8,901 bases of DNA, from positions 1 through 8,901 of the forward strand of contig NZ_JAIVFR010000208.1 of NCBI RefSeq assembly GCF_020829685.1. The letters run 5' to 3'. Of this stretch, positions 4,576 to 8,901 are shown piece after piece. This DNA comes from Nostoc sp. CHAB 5715 (lineage in GTDB: Bacteria; Cyanobacteriota; Cyanobacteriia; Cyanobacteriales; Nostocaceae). The notes under the pieces are model-generated. The model worked only from the letters and a program-made list of their open reading frames with translations, did not search any database and was not told the origin of the DNA. The position numbers and the translations under genes were made by a program. Position 1 is the stretch's first letter, and each line of letters starts with the position of its first letter.

Positions 4576-6867
4576 TTACTTGCATTTTATCGTAGTTTCA
4601 AAAATTCCTTGATTGCAGTTTTGAGCTTTGAAGTTTGCAGTTTGCCACATATATGAAAAAACAATAATACCAAAAAAACTAGCAATTACAGCAACTATTC
4701 TGTTAAGTATATCTTTATGTAATCGCTCTAAATTTTGAGCATTTATCTTATGCTGTTCCAAATCCTCTTGATTTTCGTCGTTTTTATTTATAGGAATTTG
4801 AGTTCTACGAGGCGGAAAAGGCTTAAGGAAATTGTGTTCTCTTACTTCAATTGATTTTCGTACAACTTCTTGTGGCAATACCTGATTGTTTTGTTTAGTT
4901 TCGCTTTCTAGAGAAAAAATTTCTACATTTGCCTCACTCTTTTCAATTGATTTCGCTTCAATCTGCGCTACTTCCTGAGCAGAAAGCTCTAAAATATTCT
5001 GAAAGCGCTGAAGTTCTTCACGAGTAACATCACTAAGAGGATATTCAAACTGCATCGACTCTCTAAACACCTCTTCATACTGCTGAAGCTTTTGCCGATG
5101 TTCCTCGATCGCAGCAATAATTGGATTTTCAATTGCAGTAGCATCCTCAGCAGTCAGATTCAACGCTTGATGACGTTGTGTTAGTTGAGAGCGTTTTAAA
5201 GCACTGAGCGGATATTCTTGCTGAACAGCTTCTGTAAACTCTTGCTCATATTGCCGCAAGTTTGCTTGATGGGTTTCAATTTCCGCATTAATCCGCCTCT
5301 CGATCGCACCCACATCTCTATCACTCAACCCCAACGTCTGCCACGTTTCCTGCAACTGCTTCCGCATCACCTCATCTGGATAATGCTGGCGCTGCGTCGC
5401 TTTCACAAACGCCTGCTCGTACTGCTGGAGTTTTTGATGATAGCTTTCAATCTGTGTTGTGATTTGCGCTTCGATTGGTGCAACATCTACATCCGTCAGT
5501 CCCAGGCGCTGCTGCTGTTGGCGTAAATTATTCCGGGTTGCTTCGCCCAGAGGATATTCCTGTTGCGTGGCAGTAAAAAACAGCCGTTGGTAGTCCCGGA
5601 GTTTTTGGTGATATGCCTCTACCTCAGCCGTAATCTGAGATTCTATCGCGGCAATATCTCTATTCGCAAGCTCTAATTGCTGTTGGATTTGCCGTAAGCG
5701 ATCGCGGCTTGCTCCACTTAGCGGAAACTCTTGCCGTAGTGCCGTTGTAAACTCCTGCTGATATATTTGCAGGTTTTGCTGATGCGTCTTAAACCGTGCA
5801 GTCACTAGCGCCTCAATCGGCATCGTGTCCTCATTCCGCAGCCCCAAAATTTGCTGGAGATTTTGCAGATCGTGGCGATCGCTATCGGTAATTGTCTCGT
5901 CTCGCTCCAGTAGTTCAGTAAACACCTGCTGATACTGCTGGAGTTTTTCGCGGAACTGGTTGCGGTACGGTTCCAACACCTGATCTTCAATCGCCTTCGC
6001 CTCAGTTATCTCCAATCCCAAGCGAGTCCTCTGATAATCTAATGTGCGACGACCAACAAGAGAAATTTCGCCTCGATGAATAAATCGCGCTACCTCCTTA
6101 CGATATCGCTGCCTGGGATCGCCCGGAGCCACCTTTGCCAGTCGAATTTTAAAGCCTTCTCGAATTGCATAAATTTCCGGCTTCATCGCCGATTGAAGTT
6201 CTCGCACCTTCTGACTGGCGTATTCATGGAGTTCATCGATGGAGATAAACTCATCTTGATCGCGATCGGCTTCTCCTGACTTGATACCTTCAACCAAAAA
6301 ACGAGTGTAAATCGATAAATCTTGCCCTTGTTCCTCAAAGGAATATTGAGTCGAAGTAGAAGAAGTCAATACTGCTCGTCCTTCACCGCCTAACTGCTCC
6401 CGGATGTCAATCGTGCCGTCATCTTTGGCAGACATCCCTTCGGCAAACGCGCCACTAAAGCAGCTATCTAGGATTACCACCTGCCGCCGGGAGCGGCTTT
6501 CGATCATGCGATCGTGAATAAAATTGGCAGACACCGACGTTGAGCGAATCAATTCGCCCTGCGGTGTCTTACTGGTGTTGCGAGTTGCCAGATACAGCCT
6601 ACCGCGATCGTCTTTGATGCCGTGTCCCGAAAAGTACAGTAGCAGCAAATCATCCTTGTGCCGACTGGAGAACAGCATTTCGATCGCCATTTCTACAACT
6701 TGTCGCTCAGGATTTTTTAGCAGGATAATATCTGAGGCGGCAAACCCACCCATCTCTGGATGCAACAGCACCTCGTACAGTGCTTCCACATCTCTAACTG
6801 CACTGGGCAACGGATTCAGCCCTGGCTCATACTCACTGATCCCAATCAGCAATGCTACCTTTGCCAT
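4576..6867 (-). CDS. Membrane-anchored caspase-like protease with seven 57-residue repeats
   Basis: This 763-residue protein starts with a caspase p20-like (peptidase C14) domain at about 1-245. The catalytic dyad is intact: His82 in YFSGHG and Cys136 in ILDSCFSGAF. An EF-hand-like loop, DRDQDEFISIDE (201-212), could bind Ca2+, a known regulator of metacaspases. From Tyr255 a repeat of exactly 57 residues occurs seven times without indels, with marker tyrosines at 255, 312, 369, 426, 483, 540 and 597. Typical units show Y...F, EYPL, R..L, LGL and D...IE and are predicted to be helical. A charged linker (about 645-720) leads to one membrane segment (722-741) and a 22-residue tail with Cys751 and Cys762. 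The repeat region probably serves protein-protein contact. The start at 6867 is favoured because MAKVALLIGISEYE is the normal N-terminus of this family. It is probably transcribed alone. Substrate and trigger are unknown; the domain type points to regulated proteolysis or cell death. Confidence 0.92.
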   Translation of the reverse strand: MAKVALLIGISEYEPGLNPLPSAVRDVEALYEVLLHPEMGGFAASDIILLKNPERQVVEMAIEMLFSSRHKDDLLLLYFSGHGIKDDRGRLYLATRNTSKTPQGELIRSTSVSANFIHDRMIESRSRRQVVILDSCFSGAFAEGMSAKDDGTIDIREQLGGEGRAVLTSSTSTQYSFEEQGQDLSIYTRFLVEGIKSGEADRDQDEFISIDELHEYASQKVRELQSAMKPEIYAIREGFKIRLAKVAPGDPRQRYRKEVARFIHRGEISLVGRRTLDYQRTRLGLEITEAKAIEDQVLEPYRNQFREKLQQYQQVFTELLERDETITDSDRHDLQNLQQILGLRNEDTMPIEALVTARFKTHQQNLQIYQQEFTTALRQEFPLSGASRDRLRQIQQQLELANRDIAAIESQITAEVEAYHQKLRDYQRLFFTATQQEYPLGEATRNNLRQQQQRLGLTDVDVAPIEAQITTQIESYHQKLQQYEQAFVKATQRQHYPDEVMRKQLQETWQTLGLSDRDVGAIERRINAEIETHQANLRQYEQEFTEAVQQEYPLSALKRSQLTQRHQALNLTAEDATAIENPIIAAIEEHRQKLQQYEEVFRESMQFEYPLSDVTREELQRFQNILELSAQEVAQIEAKSIEKSEANVEIFSLESETKQNNQVLPQEVVRKSIEVREHNFLKPFPPRRTQIPINKNDENQEDLEQHKINAQNLERLHKDILNRIVAVIASFFGIIVFSYMWQTANFKAQNCNQGIFETTIKCK
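4909..6105 (-). repeat. Seven protein-level repeats of 57 residues (171 bp)
   Basis: This stretch encodes residues 255-653 of the caspase-like protein. Anchor tyrosines are spaced by exactly 57 residues six times in a row, so no insertion or deletion has accumulated despite strong sequence divergence. In units 3-6 the F at +4, the E(F/Y)PL or equivalent at +11 to +14, the hydrophobic triplet at +29 and the IE pair at +39/+40 recur. The first and last units are the least regular. I do not recognise the repeat as a named domain. Confidence 0.88.
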
Positions 6868-7027
6868 TTAACTTATCTATGCTGCGATCAAATCCTCTGC
6901 GCCTTTAATCTCTGTGTGCGATTCGTTCATACCAAGTATTAGAATATCACTTATATCAATTGGACGAGTTATGAGCTAAATCTTTACAGCAAAATTTACA
7001 GCTATTTTCAGGTAAATAGACCACGCG

Positions 7028-7058
7028 GTAGGGGTTTAGTAATGCGCTTTACCCCTAC
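7028..7058. repeat. GTAGGGGT hairpin upstream of the caspase gene
   Basis: GTAGGGGT at 7028-7035 pairs with ACCCCTAC at 7051-7058 around a 15-base loop that can pair further. This is a typical small palindrome of filamentous cyanobacteria. It lies 14 bp from the right island junction at 7073 and is the last recognisable piece of the island. The remaining stretch, 6868-7027, shows no gene and no clear promoter. Confidence 0.6.
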
Positions 7059-7072
7059 GACTTATTTATTTA

Positions 7073-7413
7073 TGTGAGAAAAATCCAGGCAGCTACTGTA
7101 TCATTATCCAACCACGACTTAGTACAGCATTTCATTAATTCGTAGCAAATTAAATTTGGCAATACCCTGCAATGTTAATGCATTGGTTGACAATGCCAAT
7201 GCATCCGGTGGCAATGCCAATGCATCGGTTGACAATGCCAATGTATCGGTTGACAATGCCAATGCATCCGGTGGCAATGCCAATGCATCGGTTGACAATG
7301 CTAATGTATCGGTTGACAATGCCAATGCATCGGGTGACAATGCCAATGCGTCCCCTTGCATTAAAAACGCTACACTTTTACGCAAAAGTGTACTTAGGAT
7401 ATATTTTTAACAT
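7073..7413 (-). pseudogene. Permease 5' fragment interrupted by a MITE
   Basis: Reading leftward from the ATG at 7413, the sequence gives MLKIYPK, matching MAKIYTK at the start of the intact permease. A MITE then intervenes (7122-7393), and the next codons resume at 7122-7073 as SWLDNDTVAAWIFLT, identical to the intact gene. Only 22 codons existed on this side, so the fragment was already non-functional before the MITE arrived. The AAGAGG ribosome-binding site is still present and would start an 11-codon peptide that runs into the MITE. Confidence 0.88.
7122..7393 (-). mobile_element. MITE-like element, copy 2, with tandem-repeat core
   Basis: This 272-bp element has the tips GTACAG and GTGTAC and is flanked by TTA on both sides (7119-7121 and 7394-7396). 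It is oriented opposite to the copy at 823-1115 and shares both end regions with it, including the CATTTCATTAATTCGTAGC segment and GCATTAAAAACGCTACACTT. The uninterrupted sequence at 2050-2070 is an empty site: the two flanks join there as CGACTTAG-TATATATTTTT. The core is a 21-bp tandem array of GGTTGACAATGCCAATGCATC-type units written here in separated form: GGTTGACAATG + CCAATGCATC. About eight or nine units run from about 7180 to 7350. It carries no gene. Confidence 0.8.
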
Positions 7414-7491
7414 CTATAATTTTTCCTCTTAGCTGTTATGACCCTTTGCCCTGATTCTACCCTGAGCTTGGTTTCCCCCAGCATTAGCGAT
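7398..7491. repeat. Right copy of the island-flanking duplication (purN side)
   Basis: Together with 7073-7122 this is the second copy of the 2011-2154 block. It holds the end of the permease fragment, the 24-bp spacer (identical to the left copy) and the first 18 codons of purN. Downstream of 7491 the intact purN continues, whereas the left copy switches to island sequence. Confidence 0.88.
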
Positions 7492-8082
7492 ATTTGCCAA
7501 CAAGTCGCTCCTTTAAAACTGGGAATTATGGCTTCTGGGAATGGCAGCAATTTTGATGTAGTTGCCCAAGCTATCCAAGATGGACAGCTAAATGCCCAAA
7601 TTCAAGTTTTAATTTACAATAACCCCTCGGCGAAAGCAGCCGTAAGAGCAACTAATCAAGGTGTAGAAACTGTCTTATTAAATCACCGCAACTATAAAAA
7701 TCGAGAAGAGTTTGATGATAAAATTGTGCAGACATTGCGGCACTACGATGTGGAATGGGTGATTTTGGCAGGTTGGATGCGATTGTTAACATCAGTTTTC
7801 ATTGATGCCTTTCCTGATAAAATTATCAATATCCATCCTAGTTTGTTACCTAGTTTCAAGGGAATCCATGCTGTAGAACAAGCTTTAGCATCTGGGGTAA
7901 AAATCACTGGTTGTACAGTGCATATAGCTTGTTTAGAAATGGATAGTGGCCCAATATTAATGCAAGCCGCAGTACCAGTATTGCCGGATGATACAGCAGA
8001 AACACTCCACGCCAGGATTCAAATTCAGGAACATCGGATTTTACCATTAGCGATCGCTCTAGCAGCTTCTTCATCAAAATGA
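7438..8082 (+). CDS. purN: Phosphoribosylglycinamide formyltransferase (GART)
   Basis: This 214-residue cytoplasmic enzyme transfers the formyl group of 10-formyltetrahydrofolate to GAR, giving FGAR, in the third step of purine synthesis. The phosphate-binding loop is GIMASGNGSNF (29-39). The catalytic triad is N131 and H133 in INIHPSLLPSFKG plus D169 in MDSGPIL, matching N106, H108 and D144 of E. coli. The TAETLHARIQIQEHRILP block near the C-terminus is also typical. About 25 residues precede the fold; the same extension occurs in the fragment at 2101, which supports the start at 7438. The enzyme looks intact. Its upstream region has changed: beyond a 24-bp ancestral spacer there now lie a 7-codon permease remnant and a MITE, so its promoter must lie in or be altered by the inserted DNA. 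Confidence 0.95.
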   Translation: MTLCPDSTLSLVSPSISDICQQVAPLKLGIMASGNGSNFDVVAQAIQDGQLNAQIQVLIYNNPSAKAAVRATNQGVETVLLNHRNYKNREEFDDKIVQTLRHYDVEWVILAGWMRLLTSVFIDAFPDKIINIHPSLLPSFKGIHAVEQALASGVKITGCTVHIACLEMDSGPILMQAAVPVLPDDTAETLHARIQIQEHRILPLAIALAASSSK

Positions 8083-8103
8083 TAGGCTTCAGTAGCTTGA
8101 TAC

Positions 8104-8140
8104 GCTGTAGTTACAGCGCTTTTCAAGTAATTGAACTACA
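8104..8140. terminator. Possible hairpin terminator after purN
   Basis: GCTGTA and TACAGC at 8104-8117 form a short palindrome 22 bp after the purN stop. TGTAGTT at 8106-8112 can alternatively pair with AACTACA at 8134-8140. There is a TTTT run at 8120-8123. The position suggests transcription termination, but the same sequence type also occurs as a dispersed cyanobacterial repeat. Confidence 0.35.
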
Positions 8141-8171
8141 CCACTCCCTACTCCCCACTCCCCACTCCCCA
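8141..8171. repeat. CCCCACT low-complexity tract
   Basis: Four to five imperfect units of CCCCACT follow one another here. This type of simple repeat is common between genes in filamentous cyanobacteria. The whole stretch from 8083 to 8901 shows no convincing gene; it holds this tract and the palindromic elements listed below. Confidence 0.7.
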
Positions 8172-8220
8172 TCTCATCTGTGGTCTAAATACCTGAAAAA
8201 TGCTGTAAGAATATTTATAG

Positions 8221-8392
8221 GTTGGGTTGAAGGTCGTGAAACCCAACAAACCCTGCAATAGTTCAATACAGTTCAGTTAAGGATTTTTGGTACTGATTTT
8301 AGACTTGTAGAGACGCAAAATTTCGCGTCTCTACCAAGGTTTTTGGGCTTAACTGAACGGTATTGTGCAATAGTTGGGTTTCGTTCCTCAAC
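8221..8392. repeat. Palindromic GTTGGGTT repeat, split by a MITE
   Basis: GTTGGGTT at 8221-8228 pairs with AACCCAAC at 8240-8247. GTTGGGTTTCGTTCCTCAAC at 8373-8392 is an imperfect inverted copy of 8224-8247. The two halves belong to one palindromic unit of the GTTGGGTTTCG type, now separated by the element at 8264-8366 and its 9-bp target repeat. Confidence 0.6.
8264..8366. mobile_element. About 100-bp MITE with 9-bp target repeat
   Basis: The ends are inverted: CAATACAGTTCAGTTAAG at 8264-8281 matches the reverse complement of the right end, CAATACCGTTCAGTTAAG, with one difference. The direct repeat GCAATAGTT lies on both sides (8255-8263 and 8367-8375), as expected for target duplication. 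At the centre GTAGAGACGC and GCGTCTCTAC (8307-8316 and 8325-8334) form a perfect stem. No coding capacity is present. Confidence 0.8.
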
Positions 8393-8393
8393 T

Positions 8394-8541
8394 GATATCA
8401 TGTCCGCATAAATAGTTATGCTAACCACAGTCATTACACCCCACCCCTAGCCCCTCCCCGCTCTTCGGGAGGGGAGACAAAGCGTAGCTTTGGCTCTTTG
8501 GGGTTCTTCGGGTTTAATAAGCAATCAAGCGGACATGATAT
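8394..8541. mobile_element. 148-bp MITE with CATGTCCGC ends
   Basis: ATATCATGTCCGC at 8395-8407 and GCGGACATGATAT at 8529-8541 are perfect inverted repeats. GATATC recurs just outside the right end. The interior holds the hairpins CCCCTCC/GGAGGGG and CAAAGC-GTA-GCTTTG and resembles the C-rich/G-rich repeat at the start of the window. It starts one base after the preceding palindrome ends, so the two elements abut. No gene is present. Confidence 0.68.
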
Positions 8542-8575
8542 GATATCTTGCAGCATTCTCGATTAGCACCATCGC

Positions 8576-8786
8576 CCGCCCAGAAATAAATTTCTGGGCT
8601 GATAGCTAAAGTCCACTAAAGTAGACTAAAACCCTTGTTCAGTCTTCAATAGATAGACTTTAGCTATTAGACATCTCCGAAAATGAATGTAGAGACGTTG
8701 CATTGCAACGTCTCTACAAGGGTTTCAGGTAACGCATAATTAATTTCTGGAGATGTCTATTAGCCTCAGAATGAATTCTGAGGCGG
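8576..8786. repeat. Three-hairpin palindromic element, interrupted
   Basis: With the nested insert removed, this is a unit of about 118 bp whose 38-base ends are inverted (27 of 38 match), including a perfect ATAGCTAAAGTC/GACTTTAGCTAT pair. Each end carries its own perfect 9-bp hairpin. The left stem is CCCAGAAAT and the right stem is CCTCAGAAT, so the two differ in sequence but both pair fully. The result is a cloverleaf-like structure of two side hairpins on a shared stem. Confidence 0.78.
8671..8757. mobile_element. 87-bp MITE nested inside the three-hairpin element
   Basis: ACATCTCC and GGAGATGT are the inverted ends (TAGACATCTCC/GGAGATGTCTA if the flanking bases are counted). TATTAG lies directly on both sides (8665-8670 and 8758-8763) as a likely target duplication. 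At its centre a perfect 14-bp stem, GTAGAGACGTTGCA with TGCAACGTCTCTAC, surrounds a single T (8689-8717). Removing the insert and one TATTAG restores the host palindrome. Confidence 0.8.
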
Positions 8787-8828
8787 TTGTTGGGACTGGT
8801 GCAAGTTCTGAGTTAACGTCATTAATGA

Positions 8829-8897
8829 GGCTCAGAACTCCTTTAATAAGTCTTTAGATACTGATTAATCAGGCTTAGAACTCCTTTAATGAGTCTT
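8829..8897. repeat. 43-bp-spaced direct repeat at the window end
   Basis: A 26-bp sequence at 8829-8854 (beginning GGCTCAGAACTCC) recurs at 8872-8897 with two differences, a period of 43 bp. Just upstream, GTTCTGAG (8806-8813) can pair with CTCAGAAC inside the first copy. The array runs toward the end of the window and may continue beyond it. Confidence 0.65.
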
Positions 8898-8901
8898 GGA
8901 T

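Noticed and set aside
5218..5526. 102-residue open frame antisense to the caspase gene
   Set aside because: It is a shadow of the repeated coding sequence on the other strand, with no homology or start signals.
7160..7350. Possible CRISPR array
   Set aside because: The units are contiguous 21-bp tandem repeats with no unique spacers, and no cas genes are nearby.
823..7393. The two MITE copies as the ends of a composite transposon carrying the island
   Set aside because: The left copy lies outside the permease gene and not at the island edge. The right copy inserted after the duplication, as the empty site shows, so they do not define the island.
7119..7432. Three overlapping open frames in the second MITE (for example the DALALSTDTLAL type)
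   Set aside because: They are products of the 21-bp repeat on both strands. The minus-strand frame shares KSVAFLMQGDALAL and KFNLLRINEMLY with the first copy, but the first copy has a frame slip in the array, which argues against selection for a protein.
8079..8261. 60-residue open frame after purN
   Set aside because: It runs through a hairpin and a C-rich tract, has no recognisable domain and lacks a convincing ribosome-binding site.

Overview
The window looks like chromosomal DNA from a filamentous (Nostocales-type) cyanobacterium. The evidence is the many GCGATCGC (HIP1) octamers, the A+T-rich coding sequence, C-rich runs such as CCCCCTG and CCCCACT between genes, the dense small palindromic elements, and a long caspase-like protein. 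No rRNA, tRNA, CRISPR array, integrase or transposase gene was found.

Layout: (1) 162-755 encodes a lipoprotein-type thermonuclease. (2) 823-1115 is a MITE-like element with terminal inverted repeats and a core of 21-bp tandem repeats. (3) 1195-2076 (-) is a sugar-type ABC permease. (4) 2155-7072 is an inserted accessory island. It carries a DUF3368/UPF0175 toxin-antitoxin pair, a MazE/MazF pair, a BrnT/BrnA pair and a 763-residue membrane-anchored caspase-like protein. (5) 7438-8082 is purN. (6) 8083-8901 holds no convincing gene. It is a mosaic of palindromic elements, two of which are inserted inside other repeats.

The main structural result is that the island splits an ancestral divergent gene pair. 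The permease (-) and purN (+) starts originally lay 24 bp apart. The left edge keeps the whole permease, the spacer and the first 18 codons of purN. The right edge keeps the first 22 codons of the permease, the spacer and all of purN. The island is therefore bracketed by a direct duplication of about 144 bp. The right copy was later hit by a second member of the 21-bp-repeat MITE family, and the left copy serves as its empty site. The purN copies differ mostly at synonymous positions, which suggests that the two flanks came from different lineages.

Inside the island, the 5' end and upstream region of the UPF0175 antitoxin gene occur again on the far side of mazEF-brnTA, and a 26-bp trace lies exactly at the left island junction. 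This suggests stepwise assembly by recombination at that sequence. Two palindromes sit upstream of the divergent mazE and brnT genes and look like toxin-antitoxin operators. The caspase-like gene has an intact His-Cys dyad, an EF-hand-like loop, seven consecutive repeats of exactly 57 residues, and a C-terminal membrane anchor. Grouping three toxin-antitoxin modules with a membrane-tethered caspase fits a stress-response, cell-death or defence island, but that function is inferred.
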